Assembly: GCF_000208865.1 (NCBI RefSeq)
Contig: NC_018395.1
Location: 3,692,606 to 3,756,605 of the forward strand
DNA length: 64,000 nt
Reading direction: 5' to 3'
Origin: Neospora caninum Liverpool
Taxonomy: Eukaryota; Apicomplexa; Conoidasida; Eucoccidiorida; Sarcocystidae
Of this stretch, positions 1 to 10,020 are shown one piece after another (position 1 is the stretch's first letter; the number at the start of each line of letters is the position of its first letter). The notes under the pieces are model-generated. The model saw nothing but the letters and a program-made list of their open reading frames with translations. It had not been told where the DNA came from and ran no database searches. The position numbers and the translations under genes are program-made.

Positions 1-102
1 AATTTTATGTTTTTCGTTGTCAGCGACATCCCTTTTTCCTCGTATTCGATGCCAAGAAGATCTCTGAAAAGGCGTCTACGAAAAAAAGTTTCATTCTTGC
101 AG

Positions 103-1467
103 TGCGACGACGGGGCAGTTGCACAAGTGCCATCTGGCTTTAGTACGCAGAACAGTCCTGCAGCCGCTTACGGTAACTCGCCCGCCAGTTCAGCGGGAGT
201 TGCCAACAGCAAGGTTGATAATTCTTATCCTGCTCCTAGTCTCGAGAGCGACGGTTCCAATTACTTCACCAAACAATGGAGAGGCCTGCCCATTCAGCCG
301 TGGAGCCTAGGTCAGAACAATGTTTAACAGTGTCAAGCTATTTTGGAGGTCACGTGGCTTGTAGATCGCCAGAAAGTATTATCTTGGCCTGAGCGAACGT
401 AGCCGGACGATCTTTCGAGACGTAAAGTGATCCAGTTGCTCCCCCCGTAAAGCATCTTGGAACACGCCCGCCCAGCCGTGTTTGTTTCATGCATATGAAC
501 GAGGCATGCTATAGCTCGTAGCGATCAAAGCATAGAAAAGTGTTTGTCGAAGGCATGCTACCAAAAGCTAGAGCTTCCACGGACAAGGCGTATAGGTATG
601 GTGCTAGCAAGATCTCGTAGATCTTACTTGGGCTGTTTGAACGGGGCAAATCTGTTTTCACATTATCGCGACAGTCATTCATCTAACCTGTTGTGTATGT
701 GCTGCTGCACTGCTTGCGCCTCACTCTCGCGCGCAACACTTTCCGCAACAGGAAGGCAGCCTTCAGTTAACTTGAACCGTTTTGTCGGCATCGAGTTTTC
801 CCGTGCTATTGCAGATGCTACTTACGGGGGCATTGCAGCTGAGGCTAATGCGACCGAAAAGTGGAGTGCACCGGTCCTGCCGTTGCTCTATCCTCCAAAA
901 TCAGCAACCCCAGTCGACAACACACCTCTGTCAGCTTCCTCTGTAAATGCAAGAGAAAAAGCAGTCACTCAACAGGCACATCGCCACCAGCCAGTTGGAA
1001 AACCAGCCGCCGGGGGCGCTACGGCTGTTCGAACTGACCCGCTGGACGACCAAAATGGATCGGAAATCCTTTTCTCTAAGACAATCAACTCTTTCTCGTC
1101 TCCGGTTCACAAACAGCTCTTCCGGTAGGCTTCAATGTAAATGTGCAAACGAGATCAAGAGTCGCAGCACTCTGGAAGCAGCCAGGTCACCTGGTCCGCT
1201 GTTTCTTGTTCTGTGGAGCTTTGAAAAGCATACGGAACAGATGCACCAGCAGGCCGTTAGAAAGTGCCTTATTTTGGTTGTCATCTGCTTGCTCTTCGCA
1301 GCGTGCGCAATGCGGCGTTTTTGACGGCTCTCGAGGAGGTGCGCAGAGCGAGCACCGAAACTCGAGAGCAGCTGGCGTCGATTTACCGCGAAGTCACACA
1401 GAATCGAAGACTTTGGACCCGCAAGGTTGAACAGCTAGAACAGATCAGACAGGAGGTTTTGCAATAA
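103..1467 (+). CDS. 3' part of an unrecognised multi-exon gene, C-terminal coiled coil
   Basis: I do not recognise the protein. Three exons can be joined in frame. The first runs about 103-310 (acceptor ttcattcttgcag before 103, donor gtcaga at 311). The second runs from 752 to 1124 (acceptor ttccgcaacag; donor gtaggc). The third runs 1302-1467 (acceptor gctcttcgcag) and ends in TAA. The 1124/1302 junction keeps frame and is the best supported. The acceptor of the middle exon is ambiguous, because AGs before 815 and 839 also keep frame. The N-terminal part seen is Ser/Ala/Pro-rich. The last roughly 55 residues are charged and heptad-like, rich in Glu, Arg, Gln and Leu, so a short coiled coil is likely. 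More 5' exons probably lie outside the window. Confidence 0.45.
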
Positions 1468-2117
1468 TTGCGCATGTGTCCTCTCCGTTGTTTTTGGATC
1501 CACCAATTCATGAGTACTCCAGGGCCCAAATTTCATCTCCCCTTTTTTCCCTGTTGGAGTAGCGTGGACCTTCCACACGCTTTTTCTAAGGGTGCATCTA
1601 CATCTGTGGAGCATGCCAGCTGCCAGTCACGAAAGCATTTCCAAAAAGGTACAAAAATCATTGGTGGTACGCAAGCAGGGGGCTCCTTTCTCAAAATCGG
1701 TCCAGATGTTGTTTACGTCCGGGGACCGACGGCACGACTCCGCTGGTTGCAGTGGCCATCGAAAGCCCTGCATAGCGTCGTCGTCTCGTTCCATGAATAC
1801 CTACGAGTTCTCCCCCGTCTTCTGAAGAGAGAAAGCCAGCGACATGAATAAACGAGATGAGTGGAGGGGATAAATTTAAGGGGGAAGTGTTTGCGGAAAA
1901 GCATGAATGGTGTTTGGAAAAAAAGCGAAATTCCATTTTTGAATTAATGGGTAGATTGCCTTCCAGTGCTCGGACCAGGGGTTTCGTTTTCGGACCTCCG
2001 AACCGACGAATTGGTCTGTTATTGGCGAGGCCGCTTCCCCTGAAAAAGAAATCAGGAACCTGACAGTATAGCTTATGGGTGTTTATGTATACGGTACAAT
2101 TCAAATAACACAACTAC
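1468..2117. other. non-coding stretch between the first gene and tRNA-Asp
   Basis: This presumably holds the 3' UTR of the upstream gene. The open frames here overlap on both strands and have no recognisable protein features, so I see no gene. Confidence 0.4.
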
Positions 2118-2189
2118 CTCCGAGACCGGGAATTGAACCCGGGTCTTCCGCGTGACAGGCGGAAATACTAGCCACTATACTATCTCGGA
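2118..2189 (-). tRNA. tRNA-Asp (anticodon GUC)
   Basis: Read on the minus strand, the 72-nt sequence folds as a complete cloverleaf. The acceptor stem is TCCGAGA/TCTCGGA with discriminator G. The D-arm is TAGTATAGTGGCTAGTA, which also serves as the polymerase III A box. The anticodon arm is CCGCCTGTCACGCGG with GTC at 2154-2156 (minus-strand reading). The T-arm contains GGTTCAATTCC, the B box. No intron is present and the CCA end is not encoded, as is normal in eukaryotes. No clean run of four or more T follows within about 35 nt; a T-rich stretch occurs about 70 nt downstream near 2046. Confidence 0.95.
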
Positions 2190-4434
2190 CGATCTGCGGG
2201 TTCCGCTGAGTATTCCTGTCAATGCTTTGCGTTGGACCGTTTTCCACATTGATACTGATACGAACACGATTGAACTAAGCGACTCCAAAAAATGGTGCTT
2301 GTAGTCACAGCACATCCACCCAATGATTCACGGTGTGACTTCATGTTTCACGAAGTCATATCTCGACGCGTTTTTGTGTCATACTATGATCTAACAGCAG
2401 CACGGGAGTGCCCACTCCCAGACCAGACACTGGACTCGATTTTTACATGTGACTGGCGAAAATATCAGTCACCGTAACACTCTGTATGGTCGGAACCTTC
2501 TGATCAGAGCAATATTTCGGCCTCATAAGAAGTGGGTGTCTTGTATTACAATGTATGAACACACCGTGGCCTCTTGGGGCGCGACCTGAACATGAACGCA
2601 TGATTCAAGCTAATAATTCCCACGGTTAGTAACTTTAAGGCGGCTTCAGCGTTGCGCTCCTCGAAAGCCAAGTAGAACTCTCATGTGCAAATTAGAGCGA
2701 GCGCTCCTTCCACTTGCGGCCACGCTTGGCAACGGGGCACAGCCTCGTGCGTTCTATCGACGTACCCAGGTTTCGTTGCCTCTCGTCGACATCGGACAGG
2801 CTCCTCAAGTGCAAGGGTCGACCAAAACGAAGAAGGAACATGAAGAAGATTGGCTCCATGTTTTTTCAAGCCTGAGGAGTGACATTGGTATGCCAAGAGT
2901 GTGCAGGAAGATCCACCTAAGCACTAAAGCCACCACTCAGAATCCCTGGTACTCCGTAAAACAGACACGCTTCGCGAACCGGTGTATTTCAGTAGATAGA
3001 CGGTACTCTTCGCTGCGTGTGACTCCAACTGAACTCGCTCGCTTGGTATTTGTGGGACGCATGCTGTCGATTCTAACCCACTTTACGTTGAATACAACTC
3101 AAAAACTAGTTTACTGTCCAAACAATTCTACGAAGATTGTTCCACAACACGACGGTGTCCGGAAACAGACGTATGCCAATCGGCCCGGCATCTGAAGCAG
3201 ACAAGCGCATCCTCCTAATCAGTGTATGGCCAAGCCAGTGACACGACACGGAATGTTCACAGCCGAACCGTGTTCCTCGAGGAGACAACAATCGGGGTGA
3301 GCAAACACTCTTAGGCTCTTCCAAGTTTTGTGACGAAGGATGGCCGGCTGCCTATCGAGATGGGGATAGAAATACAGAAGGAAGCCACATCTCGGTCACA
3401 GTGAAAACGATTCATGCTGCATCGGGTCACAAAATACTGGACACACTCTTTCCTCACAGAAGTCGAGTCCGTATGGTCTGGAGCGAAGGCACCGGTACCC
3501 TGAGCACCGCAACGAACCGCAGTGACTCAAGTCTCGCCGCCTCAGCGGTGCTCCCAGGAGTGACACCAAATGCCGTAATCGTAGGAGTCTGGGTCTTGTG
3601 GATTGTGCACGATAAAACGTTATCTTTTCGATGCAACAAGTGAATGTCATTAACAACCTGCATAGCTTTGTAAAGAAAGGAAATTTGTTCCAGAATCGAG
3701 ACACAAACCAAAGAGGTGTGCCCCTGTCACCTCGTTGAGTAAGGATCCAACGACGCCCTTCCTCATTTTTACGTTGAAAACATCCAGAGAGAAACGCGGA
3801 ACTGCTGCAGCACTTCTGACGCTACGTGGTACTTCCAGGATCAGAAGAAGTCATGGCTCAGTCTTTTCAGGCAAAAACGCGTAGTTGCGTCGCCGGTGAG
3901 CTGGACTGGCATGCTTGAATACGGTTTTCCGCGTGCTTTGAGCGCTCTCAGGATTGTTTGCCCCTCTACGGCGACCATCTGCAATTTTGAAGCTCATTAG
4001 ATGCTTGCACACATTTCTTTAAGGGGAAATGACCTGTGTTCAGTGACTGGCAATTTGTCGAAGGCTTGCCGTAATGTCTGACGAGATGCATGCATAGCCA
4101 GGCCAGGCCGCATTCGACGCTGTCAAGACACACGCTGTCCTGTTCTCTTGCCTTCGCGGCCAGTTGCCCTTTACACGCGCAGAATATGGTTACTCCTCTT
4201 TGTTCGTCGTCCATGTCTTTGTGACACTTCAGGGCCACGAAATTTGCTTTTTCCGTCCTCTTGCTCGACGCACTGGCAGAGGCCAGAGGCCCAGGAGTCG
4301 CCTGCTGAGTAACAGTAACTGTTTTGCGCGTCAGTTCTGGGACTCTCGGCTGTCGGAATGATGAGGCAGAATGACGAAGAGCAGGCTCCGTTTCATACAA
4401 TGCTGATCATCGCACGCGAACGTGGGCGTATGAA
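2190..4434. other. intergenic region upstream of the dus gene
   Basis: Several 70-170-codon frames are open on both strands, but none shows domain features or splice-consistent partners. The region probably holds the dus promoter and 5' UTR together with flanking sequence of the tRNA gene. I see no supported gene. Confidence 0.4.
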
Positions 4435-7110
4435 ATGCAGTTCCTCCCGGAGTTTCGTTTCACTGGCACTGCAGAGGAGGCTACAGAGTTTTGCTGCAGC
4501 GCCGGGGCAAAAACGGGGAAGAGCATCAGTATAAAGGCATTCAAGCGCGGTTCCAGGACTAGAAAGTGTCACAGCCTGGTCTACTACTCCCTCTTCGCAG
4601 CAGTACTCCATTTCCTTGTATCCCTCTTTTCGTCCAATGCACTGTCACTCCACCGTCACCGCCCTCACCACTTCCATCAGCCTCCAACCACCACCCCGCG
4701 GTCTACACGTTCCGTCTCTCTTTCCCCTCTCTTCTTTCTACGTGCTCAGTCGGCTGGTCCTGCTGAACACAGCTTCAGAAAGAAATCCTTCTCCTCGAAT
4801 ACAAAATCCCCTCTTTTTCCCCACCCTAAGGAAGGGCCTCAACTCCCGCTCGACGGAACCGGTTTCGCTACGGCTGGAATACCTGCAGTCGAGGTGTCAA
4901 ACGAAAACCAATCTGCGGGAGAATCCGATGCAGGGAATTGCTCGACGTCGAAGAAAGATGCCTCAAGCGCGTGCCGATTCCCGGTAGTTCTCGAATCAGA
5001 GCAATGGCCGACTCCATTTCGCCCCCGAAGGAGCGACAGTTATTTCCGGGGAAAATTCCTCAAGCGCGCATCTGCTTTCGTCTCGGCCCTACCGTTGACT
5101 TCTGCCGCCTTTCTTGGGCGCATCCCCTCCCACAGTTCATTTCGAATGAACGGCTCCGTCTCCCCACGATTGTCTATGCCAAAGGCACACGGTGAAACAT
5201 GCTCGCCTGGCACACGGCTGCACTTCAGTTCGTGCGCATCAGAGCTCCAACGAACGGCTGCCTCGCGCTGGTTCTGGAAAGGGCACTGCACAAAGAAGAA
5301 TTGTTTTTCAGATTCACGGTGCAATGAAACTGTTTCCGTGGCGGCATCTTGTTTCCGATCCACTCGGGCACCTTCTTTGCTGGGCAATTGTGGTGTTTCT
5401 TCTTCTCGACGATTCGCTGCTGACCCTTCTTGGGGCCTCCTTTCTGCTGCGCCGATGATGGATTACACGAACCGTCACTGGCGGCACCTGATCAGTTTGA
5501 TGTCTCGACGTGTGACTTTGTATACAGAGATGGTGTCGGTACCGCCGGCTCCTTGTGAATCTTCCGAGTGCTCTCAAGACCTTCCGCCTTCCATCAAACG
5601 GAAACTCTGGGAGGAAATCAGCAGCCTTTCCACCGTGCCTAACCACGTTGTTCTCCAGGTCGGCGTGGGAAGCGTCGCGAGTGCCATTGCAGTTGCTCGT
5701 GCATTCAATAGTCACGAATTTAGCGAGAACAGAGGGCAATGCGAGCAGGGGACAGGGACGGGAAGGCAACGAACGTTTTCAGTCAATCTAAACTGTGGAT
5801 GCCCCAGTCCACGTGTTGCCAAGGGATCGTTCGGTCTTATCCTTATGGAAGATCCTAAGCGAGTCGCAGAGATCTGCCAGGTTCTTCTCGATGGTGCTAA
5901 CAGTAGAGAGAGCCAGCAGGGGCGCAACGTAGCAGACGAGGCGACGGGAATGTGTGCAGGAGGAGACACGATGAATAGAATGGCTAAGACTGATGAGGTC
6001 CTACGAATGGACAATTCAGCAGTGTCTGTTAAGTGTCGGGTGGGAATCGAAGAAGACAGACGGTTTTTGAGATCTGGAAGCAACCTGTTCTCCGCGACAA
6101 CTTTCTCCTCGTCTTCAACGTGCACCTATGAGAAGCTTGCTTCATTCATTGCTACAGTAACTGAGGCATCCCCAGTCCGTCATTTCATAATTCATGCTCG
6201 TCCTGGAATCCTGGTGGGCAAATTGTCACCAAAAGAGAACCTTCAAATTCCGCAACGCAGGCCCGAGTGGGTGTACAGGCTCTGCCAGGACTTTCCAAAT
6301 GTATCATTCACATTCAACGGCGGCGTCAAGTCATTCCATGAGGCCGAAGGCCACTTGCTCAACACAAATGATAAGCTCGGTGGCGTTATGGTAGGGCGAG
6401 ATATCCTTGATAGGCCATGGTACTGGGGTTCTTGCGCTGACGCATTTATCGCTGCTCAGGACGAAAGACGCAGTAGGCAGTGTACTTCGAGCATCGAAGA
6501 CGGTTCAGAAGGCAACAGAGCCGGTCCACCCCAGGACCAGAGGAGAGGGTCAGTTGCAGGTCGACAAACGGTAGAAGCGTCTGTTCCAGGGGAAGATATG
6601 AAGAAGAACGTGTCCTTGAAGAAAGGAAGGCAAAATGAAGGGGTGAGCCGGGCGGAGGTGGTGGAGCAGTACGCTTGCTACGTCGAGGAAGTAGAGAAGA
6701 CTCAGGGGCCAGGGAGTACAGCACATCAACAGAAAGTGGGAAGTGATCGTGCTAGAAAACACACCACAGACGGAGGGCGAATCATACTGAGCAGGCGTGC
6801 GTCGTTGCTAAAGCCGCTGTTGAATCTGTTCGCCGGCGAACCAGGAAGCCGTGCGTTTAAGCAGAGGCTTCAGGCTGCATGTGACAGTCGAAACAGTCAT
6901 CTTGCTGTAGAGAGTCGGTCATCAGTATGCACGAGGCCAGAGAGAGAACGCGGAGAAACACAGGCAGGTGAATACACGAGGCAGATAGTTTCCACGAAGG
7001 CAAGTAGGATTCGGTTTCCAAGGCCGGAACCAACAGGAGAGATCATTCGTCGGGCCTTGGAAGTCTTTCCGTCGGACGTTCTCGAACACCGACAGAGTGG
7101 CGAGACATGA
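4435..7110 (+). CDS. tRNA-dihydrouridine synthase, DusA family, probable apicoplast enzyme
   Basis: This FMN- and NADPH-dependent enzyme family reduces specific uridines in the tRNA D-loop to dihydrouridine. The intact single-exon frame has 891 codons. The catalytic TIM barrel starts near residue 338 with APMMDYTNRH and LYTEMV. The active-site Cys lies in NCGCPS (C456). The FMN/tRNA-binding motifs follow: HAR at 587-589, LSPKEN just after, NGGV at 628-631 and GVMVGR at 650-655. A C-terminal helical part contains LLNLFAGEPGSR, as in bacterial DusA. The protein is far longer than bacterial DusA (about 330 residues). About 330 extra residues precede the barrel. They include a hydrophobic segment (YYSLFAAVLHFLVSLF, about residues 49-65) followed by a His/Ser/Arg-rich stretch, which resembles a bipartite apicoplast leader (inference). 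The first Met is used as start; a 5' exon cannot be excluded. The region from about 6005 onward is the part repeated in the downstream array. Confidence 0.88.
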   Translation: MQFLPEFRFTGTAEEATEFCCSAGAKTGKSISIKAFKRGSRTRKCHSLVYYSLFAAVLHFLVSLFSSNALSLHRHRPHHFHQPPTTTPRSTRSVSLSPLFFLRAQSAGPAEHSFRKKSFSSNTKSPLFPHPKEGPQLPLDGTGFATAGIPAVEVSNENQSAGESDAGNCSTSKKDASSACRFPVVLESEQWPTPFRPRRSDSYFRGKFLKRASAFVSALPLTSAAFLGRIPSHSSFRMNGSVSPRLSMPKAHGETCSPGTRLHFSSCASELQRTAASRWFWKGHCTKKNCFSDSRCNETVSVAASCFRSTRAPSLLGNCGVSSSRRFAADPSWGLLSAAPMMDYTNRHWRHLISLMSRRVTLYTEMVSVPPAPCESSECSQDLPPSIKRKLWEEISSLSTVPNHVVLQVGVGSVASAIAVARAFNSHEFSENRGQCEQGTGTGRQRTFSVNLNCGCPSPRVAKGSFGLILMEDPKRVAEICQVLLDGANSRESQQGRNVADEATGMCAGGDTMNRMAKTDEVLRMDNSAVSVKCRVGIEEDRRFLRSGSNLFSATTFSSSSTCTYEKLASFIATVTEASPVRHFIIHARPGILVGKLSPKENLQIPQRRPEWVYRLCQDFPNVSFTFNGGVKSFHEAEGHLLNTNDKLGGVMVGRDILDRPWYWGSCADAFIAAQDERRSRQCTSSIEDGSEGNRAGPPQDQRRGSVAGRQTVEASVPGEDMKKNVSLKKGRQNEGVSRAEVVEQYACYVEEVEKTQGPGSTAHQQKVGSDRARKHTTDGGRIILSRRASLLKPLLNLFAGEPGSRAFKQRLQAACDSRNSHLAVESRSSVCTRPERERGETQAGEYTRQIVSTKASRIRFPRPEPTGEIIRRALEVFPSDVLEHRQSGET

Positions 7111-8673
7111 CACGCTATAGTGGTGTCATTTTTGCAGACACTGCGGGGGGGCGGGGTGGGGGGGAGGGGTTTGGGGCATCTTCTATTTGGCCGTGAATTT
7201 AAAGAAAATAATGGGGATTGGTGGGTAACGTTAACGGACTTCCCTCTTGACGTACATTTCTGTGTTGCCTGTGCAATCTACCAGAAACCCTGTGCAACTG
7301 CATTCAACTGAATGTTGTTTAGGGCAATCAGAAAGAGGTGAAATTTTTTTGCAAGCTCCTGTGACGAGAGGTGTTCGCGGTTGCGTGTGAACGGTCTCGC
7401 AGCCTCCATGGTGCTGGAACGGCTGACTAGGCGAGCACACCAAATGAATGGAGACTCAGCTTCTCTTGTTTCCTCTCCTCCCGCGTCAGAACCGGACTGA
7501 ACTTTGAATAAACACTTTACGCTGGTTTCTTGGGGTAAAAGCATGGTTTGTACGCTGCGCTGGTACGGCCGAACAGTGGATAGGAGCGGACGAAGGTTCA
7601 AATGAATAGGTGCCGGGAGAAGAACCTCCGGATGAAACAAACCTGCACAGTCGTGTCGAACAATGGAAGCGCAAGTGCGTTTTCGACATCCATCACTCGG
7701 ATTCTCTTAGAAAGCCTGACCGTGGCCGTGATACCGATGTGTTTTTTTTTCTCATGGCCAATCCCAAGCATTTTCGAGTTTAATGGATGGAGGGGCCATA
7801 TCTGCGCTGGGTGTATGCGGTGGACCATAGTTCAACAACTGAATATGACTAGTCCCTCATTGGAGATCCTTGCAGTAATGCTTGTCTCTTGATCGCTAAA
7901 TGAACGGACAAAACAGTGCTGGGGCAGGAGCACTCTAGTTCTGGCTAAGGAGAGCAGGGTCCGCGTTCGGGAACGGTGCTTGACTGTGGCACTCAGGTTT
8001 TGTCTGTTCTTCCTCGCTGGTCGTCGACATAGAGGGTCTTGGATACATTGATTCCAATCAAAAAGAGGTTTCTAAGGAGTGACACGATACACTTTTTGTG
8101 TGAGTCCTGGAATTTATTTCGGGAACCCCCGCCCTGACAAATGAATAGAGTTCTTAGCGCCCCGGGCACTCTTGCCCCCCCTTAGTTTGGCGGCCCGCCC
8201 CGGTATAGAGAGGGGTACTGGGAAACCGTCCGCGCTTCAGGCGAACGACTGCCACCACATTCCATTTTCCAGGTACAAAGAAACTCCCTGGAAGAAACTG
8301 AGCATAAACCGGATCAAACGAGAGTAAGTAGAATCTATCTGAGCTCTTTGTACATTGTCCTTGGCCCTGCGAAAAGAATGGTCGGCTCGTGATCTGAGCA
8401 CAGGCACCGCCCCCCAAGAAAAAGTGCAGGACAGGGTAGGGTGTACGACTTTCGGGGAGGTGGACGATCGAGACCTCGAAAAACCGACGAATTTGTCGCC
8501 GTCCATCAAGCTGGGTTACACCCCAGCACGGGCACTGATTCGCCGTAGGTGAACATATTTTCTGGGATCCTTATCATAACACGAGCTTCAATAGCTGTTT
8601 TACTCGAAGGCACATCGGCCGCGTTGCTTCGAGGGACTTGTGGATTTACATATAAACTGGTTTTTTGGCAGTC
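7111..8673 (+). repeat. spacer of monomer A1 (dus 3' flank to SRS-A1 promoter/5' UTR)
   Basis: This non-coding spacer recurs at 14760-16313 and 21999-23551 with close similarity, and in a more diverged form in the B monomers. It starts with a G-run cluster (7144-7176). It ends with a TATA-like TATAAACTGG just before the SRS start at 8674. Small frames conserved between the A copies (for example 8355-8552) are not kept in the B spacers, so I do not call them genes. Confidence 0.6.
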
Positions 8674-9786
8674 ATGGAGCGGAATCATTTCGTTGCAGGG
8701 CTGGCGGGTCCGGCGTGTGGCGTGTTGTTCCTTCTTTTCGTAACATGTCTGTGCCAGGCGTCGAGGGCCATGGAAGACCAGGCGACGGCAATTGTTCCTA
8801 ACTGCGCCGTGTCAGATAATGGTACTGCCTGTGATTGTAATGAGCCCACAGGTACGGGTAGAACAGCGGAATTCACTCCCAGTGCATCCCTGACAGAGTC
8901 TAAAAATACAATTAGCATCCAGTGTCCCAACCAATACGAATTCAGGCCCACTGAAAAATCGAAGGTATGCTCTGTGGGTGAAGATAAAAATGCACAGGAC
9001 CTGGAAACCTGCAATCAAGGCAACGTCAAAATTGAAAAGTTCTTAAATCCACCCCCAACAAGTTCGCCAGAATGGATTGCAAGCGGCGCCGGTCAAACAA
9101 CACATTCTTTAACCCTTCCGAAATCTAATTTCCCATTGACTAACAAGAAATTCTTCGTCGGTTGCCAAGAACAGGAAGGCCGTGTGAACCGGCTGCTGGA
9201 AAGAACCCCTGCAAAGAAATCATGCGTGGTGACCGTGCAAGTGGAGGCCAAGAAATCGTCGCTGCACGAGAACGTCCTCACTTGCGGCTACGGCGCAAAC
9301 AGCAACACCGAAAAAACACCGGTGGCGACGCTGACTTCCGACAACAACGCACTGACTATCGTTTGCGGCTCAGAAGGCCAACTCCATCCGACTGGGACAC
9401 CGACGACTGCCTTCCTCTGCGACATCTCCACAGAGGAGTGTTCGACAGCCGTAAAACTGACTGACGTGTTTCCTAACTTCAAAGAAGCCTGGATTACAGT
9501 GGAAGGGGAAACAGGCAGCAACAAGCTTGTGATCCCCGAGGACGGCTTCCCCGAGGAGGACAAAATGATTCTGTTGGGATGCAGCCTCAAGACGGCCTCA
9601 GGTGAGGACAGTAAGAAGAAGCAGAACACAACTGTACAGGAGGAGCCTACGTGTAAGGTGAAGGTGGTTATCCCTGCTGGAGGTAGGGCTTCTGCGGCGG
9701 CCTCAGGCCCGAGCTCTCCGATGTATGCGTTCGCTGTGGGATTTCTCTCTCTTGTGGTTTCTGGTGCATACTTGACTTCGTACTAG
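8674..9786 (+). CDS. SRS: SRS-domain GPI-anchored surface antigen, copy A1
   Basis: SRS proteins are SAG1-related coccidian surface antigens involved in host attachment and immune recognition. This intact frame encodes 370 residues. The start is the ATG at 8674, followed by a hydrophobic signal peptide (about 1-33, with GVLFLLFVTCLC). Two Cys-rich SAG domains follow. Domain 1 (about 40-185) has eight Cys. Domain 2 (about 190-335) has six Cys in LTCGYG, IVCGS, LCDIS, ECST, LGCSL and TCKVK contexts. The tail is a small-residue linker (AAASGPSSP) and a terminal hydrophobic stretch (FAVGFLSLVVSGAYL), as expected for GPI attachment. Domain 2 is nearly identical in nucleotide sequence to the other four copies, while domain 1 is type A. 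No intron is evident. Confidence 0.9.
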   Translation: MERNHFVAGLAGPACGVLFLLFVTCLCQASRAMEDQATAIVPNCAVSDNGTACDCNEPTGTGRTAEFTPSASLTESKNTISIQCPNQYEFRPTEKSKVCSVGEDKNAQDLETCNQGNVKIEKFLNPPPTSSPEWIASGAGQTTHSLTLPKSNFPLTNKKFFVGCQEQEGRVNRLLERTPAKKSCVVTVQVEAKKSSLHENVLTCGYGANSNTEKTPVATLTSDNNALTIVCGSEGQLHPTGTPTTAFLCDISTEECSTAVKLTDVFPNFKEAWITVEGETGSNKLVIPEDGFPEEDKMILLGCSLKTASGEDSKKKQNTTVQEEPTCKVKVVIPAGGRASAAASGPSSPMYAFAVGFLSLVVSGAYLTSY

Positions 9787-10020
9787 ACATTTGTGAGAGG
9801 CAACTTTGTTGTCCAGTTTTGTTTTCATCTCCTGTGGTATGCCTTCGCGGCAGCTGTCTTGTTTGCGCGGTGGTGTGGTGGGGAAACAGGTGGATGGAAG
9901 TAAAGCATATCAATCTTGGGTTTTCCGTCGTTTTTTTAAGGAAGTCTATTTCGCTTTACAGACTCTACTTTGAACTGTCGCTTACTAATCCATGCGGGTC
10001 CGTCCATCCTTCTGAGGCTC
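9787..10020 (+). repeat. SRS 3' flank of monomer A1
   Basis: This 3' UTR-like sequence starts with acatttgtgagaggc and recurs after every SRS copy. It runs to the breakpoint where dus-derived sequence begins. The corresponding flanks are 13447-13683, 17030-17263, 20672-20908 and 24665 to about 24897. Confidence 0.6.

Noticed and set aside
8355..8552. 65-codon frame upstream of SRS-A1, identical in A2 and nearly so in A3
   Set aside because: The identity reflects recent duplication. The diverged B spacers do not keep the frame, and overlapping frames are equally conserved.
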